Notes: generated by a model from the letters alone, not told the origin. DNA of 64,000 nucleotides from an uncultured Muribaculaceae bacterium (GCA_910586595.1 CAJUJB010000006.1:25843-89842); one strand, 5' to 3'. Positions 36,357-45,552 are shown, counted from the stretch's first letter. Translations and numbers: made by a program.

Positions 36357-37079
36357 TTACGAGCGGTAGAGGTCGGTCACCAGCAGGGAGGCGAGGGTAA
36401 GACCGAAAATGGCGGTCGCGTGTGCGAATGTGCCGTTTACACCGGCCAGCCCTTCGGCCCGGTGAGGCAGTGTCTCGGGGCTGTAGACACATTTGAATTT
36501 GCGCTTGGGAAAGACGCCCGACCGCCGGAAGCGGGTGCGCAGGGCCCGGGCAAGCGGGCAACCGTCGACTTTCCAGAACTCGGCGGTGGAGATTTTCGAC
36601 GGGTCAAGTTTTCGGGCGGCACCCATCGAAGAGAAGAAACCTCGGCGAGGGGCTGTCGACGGATCGGTGCAGCGCAGTATGAGGTTGGCTTTGTCGGCAA
36701 GCGAATCGATGGCGTCGATCACATAGTCGTAGGTCTCGATGGCGAAATCGGGAGCCGTCTCGGGAGTATAGCGGCCTTGTATGGCGATGGTTTCAGCTTC
36801 GGGGTTTATATCGGCTATGCGGGCGGCAATCACGTCGACTTTAGGTTGGCCCACGGTCGAGGATAAAGCCGGCATCTGGCGGTTGATATTTGATGGGGCT
36901 ACAGTGTCGGAGTCGACTATCGTGATGTGGCCGACCCCTGTGCGGGCCAGCGCCTCGACGCACCATGAGCCGACACCTCCGACGCCGAAAACCAGCACCT
37001 TGAGGTTTTTGAGTGTATCCATCATGGCATCGCCGGCGAGCATGGCCGTGCGTCCGAAATATTCTGAGTCTGTATGCAT
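36357..37079 (-). CDS. tcdA: tRNA threonylcarbamoyladenosine dehydratase
   Basis: 240 aa, of the ThiF/MoeB/E1-like family. The nucleotide-binding loop GVGGVGSWCVEALARTGVG is near residue 33, followed by IVDSDTVAPSNINRQ with the adenylate-binding Arg/Asn/Gln set. TcdA (CsdL) uses ATP to cyclise t6A at position 37 of tRNAs to ct6A. Length and the absence of a ubiquitin-like partner gene favour TcdA over MoeB/ThiF. Divergent from the esterase gene, with promoters about 25 bases apart. Confidence 0.88.
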   Translation of the reverse strand: MHTDSEYFGRTAMLAGDAMMDTLKNLKVLVFGVGGVGSWCVEALARTGVGHITIVDSDTVAPSNINRQMPALSSTVGQPKVDVIAARIADINPEAETIAIQGRYTPETAPDFAIETYDYVIDAIDSLADKANLILRCTDPSTAPRRGFFSSMGAARKLDPSKISTAEFWKVDGCPLARALRTRFRRSGVFPKRKFKCVYSPETLPHRAEGLAGVNGTFAHATAIFGLTLASLLVTDLYRS

Positions 37080-37097
37080 GGCTATATATTTTAATCA

Positions 37098-37105
37098 CAA
37101 AATTA
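37098..37105 (-). promoter_or_regulatory. Predicted -7 box for tcdA
   Basis: The minus strand reads TAATTTTG, 18 bases before the tcdA ATG. Confidence 0.5.
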
Positions 37106-37128
37106 GAGAAAATATCGGCGATTATTCA

Positions 37129-37136
37129 TAATTTTG
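37129..37136 (+). promoter_or_regulatory. Predicted -7 box for the esterase-recF operon
   Basis: TAATTTTG followed by CA, 25 bases before ATG 37162. Confidence 0.6.
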
Positions 37137-37161
37137 CATAACTAAAAAACACGATTGTCAT

Positions 37162-37980
37162 ATGATAAAGAAATTTATTTCGGCCCTGCTTCTGGCAACT
37201 GCCGTATTTTCGGCATCGGCTTACACAACCGAAACCGTTCAGGTGCCCACAACCCGCCTTGAATCTCCCCTTGATGTCACTGTCATTGTTCCCGACGCAG
37301 CCGCCGACGGCAAGCGCTTCCCGACCGTCTATATTCTCAACGGCTTCAGCGGTAACCATACCAGCTGGATGATAACTCAGCCGCGGCTCGGCGAACTCGC
37401 CGACCAATATGGCATGGTGATGGTGATGCCCGATGGCCGCGACAGCTGGTACTGGGATTCGCCAATCGACCCCAAAATGCAGATGGAATCTTGCTTCGTG
37501 GGTGATCTGATGCCGTATATCGACAATAATTATCCCACTCTGCCTGAGGCTAAATACCGCGCCATCACCGGCCTGAGCATGGGCGGTCACGGCGGCCTCT
37601 GGCTCGGTACGCGTCACCCCGATCTCTTCGGCTCCATGGGCAGCACAAGCGGGGGTGTCAATATCATTCCCTTCCCCAAGAATTGGAAGATGGCCCAGCG
37701 CCTGGGCGCATATGAAGACAATAAAGACCGTTGGGCACAGTACACCGTTGTGTCGCTCGTGCCTCAGATGAAAGCCAACGGCCAGAATATAATCTTCGAC
37801 TGCGGTGTCGACGACTTCTTCGCCGATGTCAACAACGACCTTCACCGTCGTCTGGTCGAAGCACAGGTTCCCCACGACTATATCTCGCGCCCCGGTGCGC
37901 ATACCCACGAGTACTGGGCCAACTCAATCCTCTATCAGCTTCTTTTCTTTAATCAGGCTTTTCAGAACGCCAAGCAGTAA
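37162..37980 (+). CDS. Secreted esterase of the alpha/beta-hydrolase (Esterase D) family
   Basis: 272 aa with signal peptide MIKKFISALLLATAVFSASA. The alpha/beta-hydrolase features are the oxyanion loop region YILNGFSGNHTSW, the nucleophile elbow GLSMGGHGG near residue 138, an acid within IIFDCGVDDFF, and a His in PGAHTHEYW near 250. It resembles PF00756 esterases (S-formylglutathione hydrolase, mycolyltransferase, feruloyl/acetyl-xylan esterase). The substrate is not decidable. The recF gene follows after 2 bases. Confidence 0.85.
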   Translation: MIKKFISALLLATAVFSASAYTTETVQVPTTRLESPLDVTVIVPDAAADGKRFPTVYILNGFSGNHTSWMITQPRLGELADQYGMVMVMPDGRDSWYWDSPIDPKMQMESCFVGDLMPYIDNNYPTLPEAKYRAITGLSMGGHGGLWLGTRHPDLFGSMGSTSGGVNIIPFPKNWKMAQRLGAYEDNKDRWAQYTVVSLVPQMKANGQNIIFDCGVDDFFADVNNDLHRRLVEAQVPHDYISRPGAHTHEYWANSILYQLLFFNQAFQNAKQ

Positions 37981-37982
37981 AC

Positions 37983-39092
37983 GTGCTGATCAATAGTCTA
38001 AGATTATCAAACTTTAAAAATATCGCCGGGGCACAGCTCGATTTTTCTCCTAAAATCAACTGTTTCCTCGGCGATAACGGCATGGGCAAGAGCAACTTGC
38101 TCGATGCCCTATATTTTCTGAGCTTCTGCAAGAGTTTCACCGGAGCCACCGATGGGCTGCTCGTGCGCAGGGGCGAGGATTTCGCGGCTCTGCGCGGAAT
38201 GTATTTCCGCCGAGGGCTTGACGAGGAGATAACCGCCGGCCTCCGCCCGGGCTCCCGAAAGGCATTCAAGCGCGGAGGCAAGGCTTATCAGCGGCTTGCC
38301 GAGCACATCGGTGCCTTTCCGCTCGTATTGCTGTCGCCGGCCGATATGGAGCTGGTTGGAGGCGAGCCTGCCGAGCGCAGGCGCTTCATCGACCAGATCA
38401 TATCGCAGAGCGACCCCCGGTACCTCGATTCGCTGATGCGCTATAACTCAGCCCTCGAGCAGCGCAACCGTCTCCTTCGCGACGAGAACGACGACGCCTC
38501 ATTGTTCGACGCGCTTGAGTTCCAGCTGGAGATGGCCGGAAGCTATATCACCGCTCGCCGCGCTGAGGCTGTGGCGCGCCTGAAAGAAATTTTCAAACCC
38601 TATTACCGGGCTATATCCGACTGCGCCGAGGAGGCCGATCTGGAGTACTCGCATACCGATTATCCTGATGGCCTGGCTGCACATATGGCACGGATGCGCA
38701 CGCGCGACCGCGCGCTTCACTATACGGCTTCGGGCCCGCACCGCGACGACATCGTATTTTCGACCGACGGTATGCCTGTGCGCCGCACTGCCTCGCAAGG
38801 GCAGACCAAAACATTCACCACAGCATTGCGCTTCGCCCAGTACGAGTTGCTCCGGGAGTCGCTCGGATTGCGGCCCTTGCTGCTGCTCGACGATATTTTC
38901 GACAAGCTTGATGCCGGGCGTGTGAGCCGCATCATGGCCATTGTCGGAAGCTCCGACACCTTCGGTCAGATATTCATAACCGACACCAACCGCCGGCATC
39001 TCGACGAGATTGTGGCCGATATTCCGGCCGCTGCCGAAAACTACAGGCTTTGGCATGTTGAGCGCGGTGTCTTCACACCCATTGAGGCATGA
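37983..39092 (+). CDS. recF: DNA replication/repair protein RecF
   Basis: 369 aa, an SMC-like ATPase that loads RecA at gapped DNA with RecO/RecR. Walker A is GDNGMGKSNLLDALYFLS near residue 30. The ABC signature region SQGQTKTFTTALRFAQ is near 272, and Walker B LLLLDDIFDKLD near 300. The start is GTG 37983. The end overlaps the DUF721 gene by 4 bases; recF-DUF721 is a conserved Bacteroidota pair. Confidence 0.96.
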   Translation: MLINSLRLSNFKNIAGAQLDFSPKINCFLGDNGMGKSNLLDALYFLSFCKSFTGATDGLLVRRGEDFAALRGMYFRRGLDEEITAGLRPGSRKAFKRGGKAYQRLAEHIGAFPLVLLSPADMELVGGEPAERRRFIDQIISQSDPRYLDSLMRYNSALEQRNRLLRDENDDASLFDALEFQLEMAGSYITARRAEAVARLKEIFKPYYRAISDCAEEADLEYSHTDYPDGLAAHMARMRTRDRALHYTASGPHRDDIVFSTDGMPVRRTASQGQTKTFTTALRFAQYELLRESLGLRPLLLLDDIFDKLDAGRVSRIMAIVGSSDTFGQIFITDTNRRHLDEIVADIPAAAENYRLWHVERGVFTPIEA

Positions 39093-39379
39093 AGCGCACC
39101 GAGCCACTGCGCATCGACGAGATACTGCGACGCATGATCGATGCCACCGGAATGCGCCCCGAATTTTCGCGCCGTTCGGTCGAATCGATGTGGCCGGCGG
39201 TCGTAGGCCAGCATATAGCCTCGTACACCGGACGCATATATGTGCAGGCGCGCACACTGCACGTCCATATCACCTCGGCCGCCCTCAAAGAAGAGCTGGG
39301 CTATTCTCGCCCACAGCTTGTGGAGAAGTTGAATGAGGCTGTAGGCACAAACGTAATCGACAATATAACTCTGCATTGA
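39089..39379 (+). CDS. DUF721 (DciA-like) small protein
   Basis: 96 aa, basic at the start and with the conserved WPAVVGQHIASYTGRIYVQ centre. DUF721 proteins include DciA, the loader of the replicative helicase in bacteria lacking DnaC, and are often adjacent to recF. The family match is good, but a DciA function for this short Bacteroidota form is inference. It overlaps recF by 4 bases (ATGA), and the thioesterase gene starts 3 bases after its stop. Confidence 0.85.
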   Translation: MKRTEPLRIDEILRRMIDATGMRPEFSRRSVESMWPAVVGQHIASYTGRIYVQARTLHVHITSAALKEELGYSRPQLVEKLNEAVGTNVIDNITLH

Positions 39380-39382
39380 AAT

Positions 39383-39817
39383 ATGGAAATACCACAGTTA
39401 CCTTTCGACTTCCACCACCGCATACCGGTTCAGATCCGTTTCAACGACATCGATCTTTTCGGACATATGAACAACTCTGTATATGTCCAGTTTTTCGATA
39501 TGGGCAAGCTCGCCTATTTCAAGCAGTTCATGGGTGGCAAATTCGAGCAGGAGCCCACAGCTCCGGTAGTGGCCAGCCTCACTTGCACATTCTATGCCCC
39601 TACATATATCGACGACCACCTCGAGGTGCTTACGGCAGTGGAGTCTATCGCCACCAGTTCGCTTGTGCTTGAGCAGCGCATTGTGGCTTCCGACGGGTCG
39701 GTGAAGTGTACGGCCCGCACCGTGATGGTCAATGTCGACGTGAAGACCGGGGCGTCGGCTCCCGTCAGCGAAAAGTGGCGAAATGCAATCGCCGACTATG
39801 AGCAAAGGGTGATGTAG
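39383..39817 (+). CDS. Hotdog-fold acyl-CoA thioesterase (YbgC/FadM-like)
   Basis: 144 aa, a single hotdog domain of the 4-hydroxybenzoyl-CoA thioesterase type. The helix-entry motif IRFNDIDLFGHMNNSVYVQF contains the catalytic Asp in the usual D-x-x-G-H-x-N pattern. It should hydrolyse short or medium acyl-CoA. Last gene of the esterase-recF-DUF721 unit, just upstream of ptb-buk, which handles short acyl-CoA species too; a shared role is possible but unproven. Confidence 0.85.
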   Translation: MEIPQLPFDFHHRIPVQIRFNDIDLFGHMNNSVYVQFFDMGKLAYFKQFMGGKFEQEPTAPVVASLTCTFYAPTYIDDHLEVLTAVESIATSSLVLEQRIVASDGSVKCTARTVMVNVDVKTGASAPVSEKWRNAIADYEQRVM

Positions 39818-39904
39818 GACGTTTTGACCAACATTACGTCGGTTTTTCAAGTTGTCGCCGAAAGGAATTAAGGAAAATTAAGATAGATTAGCCGCCTTAA
39901 TGTC

Positions 39905-39912
39905 TATCTTTG
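39905..39912 (+). promoter_or_regulatory. Predicted -7 box for ptb-buk
   Basis: TATCTTTG followed by CA, 34 bases before ATG 39947. Confidence 0.6.
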
Positions 39913-39946
39913 CAATCTTGAATGACTTCCGAAATCCCCCAACGGT

Positions 39947-40852
39947 ATGATAACACAACTTTCACAAATCGTAGAAGAGGCCCGTCGACGCGGGCGCAAA
40001 CGCCTTGCCGTGGCATACGGCAATGATTCCCACACCCTCCGCGCCGTTTACGACGCCTATCTCGAAGGCCTTGTCGAGCCTACTGTATTCGGCGACAAAG
40101 CCGAGGTGCTCCGCATATGCCGCGAAGAGGGCATTGACCCCACTGTATTCGCCATCGTGGATGAGAAGAGCGATGTGCGCTGCGTGGAGATGGCAGTATC
40201 TCTGGTGGCCACCGGTGGTGCCGACGTGCTGATGAAAGGTCTGGTATCGACCGATAAATATATGCGCGGCATCCTTAACAAGGAAGCCGGGCTCTTCCCG
40301 CCCAAAGGCACTCTGAGCCATGTGTCGGTGGTTGAGCTGCCGGGCCGCGGCAAACTCCTGTGCGTGGCCGACGTAGCCGTCATTCCTCTGCCCGACTTCA
40401 AGCAGAAGACCGTACTTATCCGTTACCTCTCCCAGATAGCTTCGTCGCTCGGAGTGGAAAAACCGAAAATCGCCTGCATAGCACCCTCAGAGCAGGTTCT
40501 TCCGTCGGTCATATCCTCGTCGGAGGCGGCTATACTCGCAAAGATGGGCGACCGCGGCCAGCTCGGCAAGGTAACTGTCGACGGCCCTCTCTCCCTCGAC
40601 GTGGCTCTCTATCCTGAAGCTGCCCGAGAGAAGAAGGTACAGGGCTCGGCGGTAGCCGGTGAGGCGGATTGCCTCCTCTTCCCCAACATTGAGTCGGGCA
40701 ATGTGTTCTTCAAGGCAGCCACACACCTTGGAGGAGCCGAAATTGCCGCCATAGTTGTAGGTACGAAGGTTCCTTGCGTACTCACCTCCCGTGGCGATAC
40801 TCCCCGCACGAAACTCTACTCAATCGCACTTGCGTGCCTGCAATCGAAATAA
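39947..40852 (+). CDS. ptb: Phosphate butyryltransferase
   Basis: 301 aa, a PTA/PTB-fold enzyme that converts butyryl-CoA (or branched acyl-CoA) plus phosphate to the acyl phosphate. Visible features are VYDAYLEGLVEPTVFGDK near 27, ADVLMKGLVSTDKYMRGIL near 96, and FPNIESGNVFFKAATHLGGAE near 245, the conserved PTA/PTB end. Paired with butyrate kinase after 12 bases, it completes substrate-level ATP formation. Actual chain-length preference is not visible. Confidence 0.92.
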   Translation: MITQLSQIVEEARRRGRKRLAVAYGNDSHTLRAVYDAYLEGLVEPTVFGDKAEVLRICREEGIDPTVFAIVDEKSDVRCVEMAVSLVATGGADVLMKGLVSTDKYMRGILNKEAGLFPPKGTLSHVSVVELPGRGKLLCVADVAVIPLPDFKQKTVLIRYLSQIASSLGVEKPKIACIAPSEQVLPSVISSSEAAILAKMGDRGQLGKVTVDGPLSLDVALYPEAAREKKVQGSAVAGEADCLLFPNIESGNVFFKAATHLGGAEIAAIVVGTKVPCVLTSRGDTPRTKLYSIALACLQSK

Positions 40853-40864
40853 TCCGCTGACCGT

Positions 40865-42085
40865 ATGCCCCATAAAATATTAGCCATCAATCCGGGTTCT
40901 ACGTCGACTAAGATCGCCGTATATACCGACGACCAGCCCACATTTACCCAGTCGATTTCCCACTCGGCCGAAGAACTGGCACGCTTCCCCCAGGTGGTTG
41001 ATCAGTTTGCTTGGCGTAAGGAACTTATTGAGACTGCCTTGCGCGAAAATGGTATAGATATACGGGAGCTGTCGGCTGTAATCGGCCGCGGAGGCATTAT
41101 CAGCCCTATCGAGAGTGGTGTGTATGAGGTAAACGATGATCTGCGTCACGACCTCCTCCATGCCCGCATGCAGCATGCCTCGAATCTCGGCGGACTTATC
41201 GCGCGCGACATCGCCGACGAAATCGGGGTGAAGTCCTATATCGCAGATCCGGTGGTGGTCGACGAAATGATGCCCTACGCCCGCATAAGCGGTGTGCCGG
41301 AGCTGCCCCGCGAGTCGGTATTCCATGCCCTCAACCAGAAGGCTGTGGCGCGCCTCTTCGCCAAGGAGTCGGGCAAACGTTATGAAGACCTCAACCTCGT
41401 GGTGTGCCATATGGGTGGCGGCTGCACGGTGAGTGCCCACCGCCGTGGCCGTGTGATCGACACAACCAATGCCCTCGATGGATGCGGCCCTATATCGCCC
41501 GAGCGCTCAGGCTCGCTGCCGCCCGGCCCGCTGATCCATCTGTGTTTCTCTGGAAAATATACTGAGGATGAGCTGATAAAGATGGTGCATGGTGCCGGAG
41601 GCCTCATGGCACATCTTGGCACGACTTCCGTGCCCGAGGTGCTCGACCGTATTCTCAGTCATGACCTTCATGCTATGCTTATTCTCCGCGCCATGTGTTA
41701 CTCCATCGCCAAGGAGATCGGTGCGATGGCAGTGGCTATGAAGGGCGATGTCGACGCCATTCTGCTTACCGGTGGCATAGCGCACAGCAAACGCGTGACC
41801 GACTTCATCGCCGATCACGTCGATTTCATTGCGCCAATCTATGTGTATCCGGGCGAGAACGAGCTCCGGGCGCTTGCTGAGAATGCCCTTGCGGTTGTGC
41901 GCGGTGAGCGCGAGGCACGCACGTATGTCAGTGAGGAATACGACGACCCGTCGAAGATCAACGACACCACGCGTACATCGAAACTCCGCGACTGGTTACT
42001 CTCGGCCATCGACCCACAGAAGGCAGCCAAGCCTGCCACGGCTATCCGCCATTACCTCCGCAAGTTCGGCAACCGCAAATCTTAA
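40865..42085 (+). CDS. buk: Butyrate kinase with a C-terminal extension
   Basis: 406 aa, an ASKHA-fold acyl-phosphate kinase. Signatures are ILAINPGSTSTKIAVY at the start, the MGGGCTVSAHRRGRVIDTTN phosphate loop near 180, and LTGGIAHSKRVTDFI near 300. Family members are usually about 355 aa. Here roughly 55 extra residues follow VVRGEREA, starting RTYVSEEYDDPSKIN and ending with a basic helix. It forms ATP plus butyrate with ptb. The stop overlaps the end of the convergent acyl-ACP thioesterase gene by 4 bases. Confidence 0.92.
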   Translation: MPHKILAINPGSTSTKIAVYTDDQPTFTQSISHSAEELARFPQVVDQFAWRKELIETALRENGIDIRELSAVIGRGGIISPIESGVYEVNDDLRHDLLHARMQHASNLGGLIARDIADEIGVKSYIADPVVVDEMMPYARISGVPELPRESVFHALNQKAVARLFAKESGKRYEDLNLVVCHMGGGCTVSAHRRGRVIDTTNALDGCGPISPERSGSLPPGPLIHLCFSGKYTEDELIKMVHGAGGLMAHLGTTSVPEVLDRILSHDLHAMLILRAMCYSIAKEIGAMAVAMKGDVDAILLTGGIAHSKRVTDFIADHVDFIAPIYVYPGENELRALAENALAVVRGEREARTYVSEEYDDPSKINDTTRTSKLRDWLLSAIDPQKAAKPATAIRHYLRKFGNRKS

Positions 42086-42852
42086 TTGGTGCAGCTGTAA
42101 GGCTTAACGGCTTCCTGCCAGAATATTCGCGCTGTCACGGCTTTACGTCCGTCTGGCAGCGCGATTTCGCATATGTCGCCCTGGCATTTGTCGGGGCCTT
42201 CGCCCACGCGCAGCTCCACGGTGTCGCCGAAGCGGCATTCGTGGTGGAACATTATATCGAAGCGGGCTGGCACCATGCGGTCGAAGTGCTCGAGCGGCCA
42301 GTGATTGAGGATAAGGTCGAGATACCTCACCGTATTGACGTGGCGGTTGAAGTCGAGGTCGCGGTAACGGAAGGTATATACGTCGACCTCAGCTTCAGGG
42401 CCGGGCGATGGTATACGGGGAGTCTTGGAGATGGGGCAGGGCAGGTCGGCGATGGGGAACCGCTCGCGCTCGAATGCCGTGATGTCGGCTACCGACCGGG
42501 TTGCGAAGTCCATTGCCACCCATACGGTGCGGGCGTGCCCGAGTATATTTCCGGCGGCATCGGTTATGGCGAAGTTGCGTTCGCTGAAATGCCGGTTATA
42601 GCTTTCGATCCATGAGGTGAAGGTGTAGTGGTCGTTGATGCGCGGAAAACGGCGCATCTCGATCGAAAGGCGGCTTAACACCCAGCCAATGTTTTTGGTA
42701 ATCAAGGCATCATAGCCAATTCCGAGCGCGTTGGCGTGCTCGGTGGCGACTTCTATGATTCGCTCGGTGATGAGGGTGAGGGGCATTCTGCCCTCGGCAT
42801 CGCTCTCGCCGGCGGTGAGCACATAGTGATGGCTGTATTGGTCCTGGATCAT
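42082..42852 (-). CDS. Acyl-ACP thioesterase (FatA/FatB-type)
   Basis: 256 aa with two tandem hotdog domains, as in plant Fat and bacterial TE14 enzymes. The N-terminal hotdog starts YVLTAGESDAEGRMPLTLI. The C-terminal one has YRDLDFNRHVNTVRYLDLIL near 175, with the catalytic Asp/Asn/His set. It releases free fatty acids from acyl-ACP. Tail-to-tail with butyrate kinase; no other lipid gene is adjacent. Confidence 0.87.
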   Translation of the reverse strand: MIQDQYSHHYVLTAGESDAEGRMPLTLITERIIEVATEHANALGIGYDALITKNIGWVLSRLSIEMRRFPRINDHYTFTSWIESYNRHFSERNFAITDAAGNILGHARTVWVAMDFATRSVADITAFERERFPIADLPCPISKTPRIPSPGPEAEVDVYTFRYRDLDFNRHVNTVRYLDLILNHWPLEHFDRMVPARFDIMFHHECRFGDTVELRVGEGPDKCQGDICEIALPDGRKAVTARIFWQEAVKPYSCTN

Positions 42853-42942
42853 AGCATGAGTGTTTTATGTTAGTAATAAGTATAATGAGGCTTAGCGTTT
42901 ACAGCGCCATATACTTTATAAAGGCTCGGGAGCCGATAAAGT

Positions 42943-44193
42943 TCACGCCTCCGTATCGGTCGGCACCCAGCGGTAAAGACGGTCGGCAGGGCGTATTTTA
43001 GAAGGCACGGCGATGGAGAATGCGTCGCCTTTTACGGCTTTCTCGACGCTTTTGCCGTCTATCCGGATGTCTTCTACTTTGATAATCAGCGCGCCGGTGG
43101 TAGGGCCGGTGATTATCACCTCGTCGCCGACGCAGAGCTCGGCGCCTTCCATGAAAAATTCGCCAACTCCCAATTTGGAGAAATATTTCACCCCTTTGGC
43201 CACATATTGTTTCACGCGGGTGGCCGACGATCCATATTTTCCCGACCATTCGCCCAGGCGCTGGCCGAGGTAATAGCCATCCCAGAAGCCGCGGTTGAAG
43301 ATTTTTGCGAGGCGGCCATCCCACTCGGCAACCTTCTCTGCGCCATATGAGCCGTCGCAGATGGCGTCGATGGCTTCGGAGTAACAGCGTACTGCGGTAT
43401 CGACATACTCGGGGCCGCGGGCGCGCCCTTCGATTTTGAATACCCGCACTCCGGCATCGATCATGCGGTCAAGGAAATGGATGGTCTTGAGGTCTTTGGG
43501 CGACATGATGTATTTGTTCTCCACCTCAAGCTGGTCGCCTGTCTCGAGGTCGGTTACGGAGTAGCCTCGGCGGCATATCTGCGTGCATCCGCCACGGTTG
43601 GCGCTGGAGTTCATCTGGTGGAGGCTGAGGTAACATTTGCCCGATACGGCCATGCATAGAGCTCCGTGGCAGAACATCTCCAGACGCACCAGCTCTCCGG
43701 CGGGGCCCTTGATGCCTTCGCTGATGATGGCATTGTGGATTGCCTTGACCTGATCGAGATTCAGCTCGCGTGCAAGCACCATCACATCGGCATAAGCAGC
43801 GTAGAACCGCACAGCCTCGATGTTGGAGATGTTGCATTGGGTAGAGATATGCACCTCCACACCGTGACGCCGGCAGGCGGCTATAGCGGCGATGTCGGAG
43901 GCTATGACGGCACTGATGCCGGCTTCTTTGGCTGCGGCGACTATGGCGTCGACCTTGGCGAGATCTTCGTCGTAAACGATGGTGTTGACGGTGAGATATG
44001 TCTTCACGCCCTCGCTGTTGCAGCGGGCTGCTATGGCGTGCAGGTCTTCGAGGGTGAAGTTGGCGCTGGAGCGGGAGCGCATGTTGAGGCCCTCTACGCC
44101 GAAATATACTGAGTCGGTGCCGGCGGCTATGGCCGCGCTGAGCGATTCGAAGCTCCCTACGGGAGCCATGATTTCAAAGTCGCTGCGTTGCAT
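42943..44193 (-). CDS. U32-family peptidase / RlhA-type RNA hydroxylase
   Basis: 416 aa from ATG 44193, chosen because the family begins near FEIMAPVGSFESL; an open frame extends 32 codons upstream but without similarity. The cysteine set is CHGALCMAVSGKCYLS and NRGGCTQICRRGY, followed by the U32 signature FKIEGRARGPEYVDTAVRCY near 250. RlhA-type members hydroxylate 23S rRNA and others were named peptidases; the reaction here is not settled by sequence. A C-terminal beta-barrel (about 320-410) follows. Confidence 0.88.
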   Translation of the reverse strand: MQRSDFEIMAPVGSFESLSAAIAAGTDSVYFGVEGLNMRSRSSANFTLEDLHAIAARCNSEGVKTYLTVNTIVYDEDLAKVDAIVAAAKEAGISAVIASDIAAIAACRRHGVEVHISTQCNISNIEAVRFYAAYADVMVLARELNLDQVKAIHNAIISEGIKGPAGELVRLEMFCHGALCMAVSGKCYLSLHQMNSSANRGGCTQICRRGYSVTDLETGDQLEVENKYIMSPKDLKTIHFLDRMIDAGVRVFKIEGRARGPEYVDTAVRCYSEAIDAICDGSYGAEKVAEWDGRLAKIFNRGFWDGYYLGQRLGEWSGKYGSSATRVKQYVAKGVKYFSKLGVGEFFMEGAELCVGDEVIITGPTTGALIIKVEDIRIDGKSVEKAVKGDAFSIAVPSKIRPADRLYRWVPTDTEA

Positions 44194-44273
44194 GGTGGTT
44201 TGTGGTTGATTTATGTCCGGGGCGAGGCTGTCGGCTCTCACTGCCGGAGGGGGTGATGTGTATCTACGACAAA

Positions 44274-44305
44274 TCATATCCCGCGGCACGAGGCGCAGGA
44301 TATGA
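44274..44305 (-). terminator. Possible weak terminator after secG
   Basis: 8-bp arms TCATATCC/GGATATGA with a short inner GCG/CGC pairing, 41 bases beyond the secG stop. Only a weak T run (ATTTG) follows on the minus strand, so confidence is low. Confidence 0.35.
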
Positions 44306-44345
44306 CCGTGTATGTAGTTTCTTTCTTGACAGCTGTTGGACCGGC

Positions 44346-44726
44346 TTATTCAGCGGCGGGGGTGGGTTCTACTTCCACGACCTGCACGTCCTCAGTGGCC
44401 TGGGGAAGAGTGGCGGCGGGGGTATCGAACTGGCCAGCGGGAACTTCAACTGCTGCGGGTGCGGCAGCTGCGGGCTGGGTACGGAGCTGAGTGCCGGTAG
44501 CCTGACGGGGCATGGTGAAGGCGGCGAGGATAGAGAGAACTACCAGGCAGCTTACGAGGGTCCAGGTGGCTTTCTCGAGGAAGCTGTTGGTCTGGCGTAC
44601 GCCCATCACAGCGCCTGCGCCGCCGAACTGCGACGAAAGGCCTCCGCCTTTAGACTTCTGGATGAGGACGATGCCGATAAGCAGGACGGCTACAATTACT
44701 GTCAATACGATTATCGCAATGTACAT
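44346..44726 (-). CDS. secG: Preprotein translocase subunit SecG
   Basis: 126 aa. Two membrane helices (about 4-22 and 54-74) flank the conserved QKSKGGGLSSQFGGAGAVMGVRQ loop region (around 28-50). SecG is the small auxiliary subunit of the SecYEG channel. The last ~50 residues are an Ala/Pro/Val-rich tail after the second helix, longer than in E. coli but common in Bacteroidota. Last gene of the sigma54 activator-lptE-TPR-secG unit, 12 bases after the TPR gene. Confidence 0.93.
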   Translation of the reverse strand: MYIAIIVLTVIVAVLLIGIVLIQKSKGGGLSSQFGGAGAVMGVRQTNSFLEKATWTLVSCLVVLSILAAFTMPRQATGTQLRTQPAAAAPAAVEVPAGQFDTPAATLPQATEDVQVVEVEPTPAAE

Positions 44727-44738
44727 GGCTGTATTAAG

Positions 44739-45551
44739 TTATTTGTCGGCTGCGCCGGAGCTGCCGTTCTGCTGCTCCTGATGGCGCTGGTTTATAATCA
44801 ATTTTTGCAAGAAGCGCAATTGGTCTGCAAAGTAAGCACTTTTTTTTGGAAATTTCAAATTTAGGCCCGATATAATTTCATATGCGCGCTCATAACGGCC
44901 TCGTTTTATGAAAATCTTGGCAAGACTCTCGCTCAGAAGCGAGTCATCTGTGTGCTCGGGATGTACGACAGGAGCTTTTTCTTCTTCGGGCTCGTCTTCT
45001 TCTGTCGGGTCTTCGGGCAGCAGTTCGGGCTTCTGTGTGGCCGGATGCTGGCTTAATATAAAGGCGTTGATGCGGGCCTGCTGTGGGTCGTTCTCCTCCG
45101 AGGCGGGTTCGTCGGCTGGCAGGTTCTCCTGCTCTTCGCGGGCGAGCATCCCGGCATAGTCGGGTGTGGGGTTGAAAATCATGCGCTCGAGCAGGGCCTC
45201 TTCTTCGGGCGAGCATGAGCCATATGTGCGGAGGAAGGTATCGATCACATCGACGGTCTCCTTCGGCTCAGGGTGTTGCTGAGGTGGATAGAAGGCCGTC
45301 CATTTGTCGCCGTGCTCTGCAAAGGCCAGTGTGCGCGGATCGGAGCACTCCAGCGCGAGGCGCTGCCGCATGGTGACTGTCTCTTCTTCTGTGAGGGCAT
45401 TATGGCGCAGGAGAATTAGCGCCGCCGCGGGGTAGCATGGCTGGGCGGTGGCATAGGCTTTCAGAGCTTCCGCATCGGCCCGGTCGAGGGCCTGACCGTC
45501 GGGTACTTCGAGGCAACGGGTGAGCAATGCCTGCAGTTGGTCGTTATCCAT
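44739..45551 (-). CDS. TPR-like cytoplasmic protein of the lptE-secG block
   Basis: 270 aa with no signal peptide or membrane segment. The N-terminal helical part (DNDQLQALLTRCLEV...) is followed by an acidic, disordered centre rich in Glu/Pro (about 130-205). At the end is a TPR-like helical pair, SLAKIFIKRGRYERAYEIIS near 212. Its place between lptE and secG is conserved in Bacteroidales, but I know no function. Translation starts 1 base after the lptE stop. Confidence 0.75.
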   Translation of the reverse strand: MDNDQLQALLTRCLEVPDGQALDRADAEALKAYATAQPCYPAAALILLRHNALTEEETVTMRQRLALECSDPRTLAFAEHGDKWTAFYPPQQHPEPKETVDVIDTFLRTYGSCSPEEEALLERMIFNPTPDYAGMLAREEQENLPADEPASEENDPQQARINAFILSQHPATQKPELLPEDPTEEDEPEEEKAPVVHPEHTDDSLLSESLAKIFIKRGRYERAYEIISGLNLKFPKKSAYFADQLRFLQKLIINQRHQEQQNGSSGAADK

Positions 45552-45552
45552 T

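Noticed and set aside
42943..42943. Long N-terminal extension of the U32 protein (start at 44289)
   Set aside because: The extra 32 residues are Arg/Pro-rich and unlike the family; ATG 44193 places the conserved start correctly.
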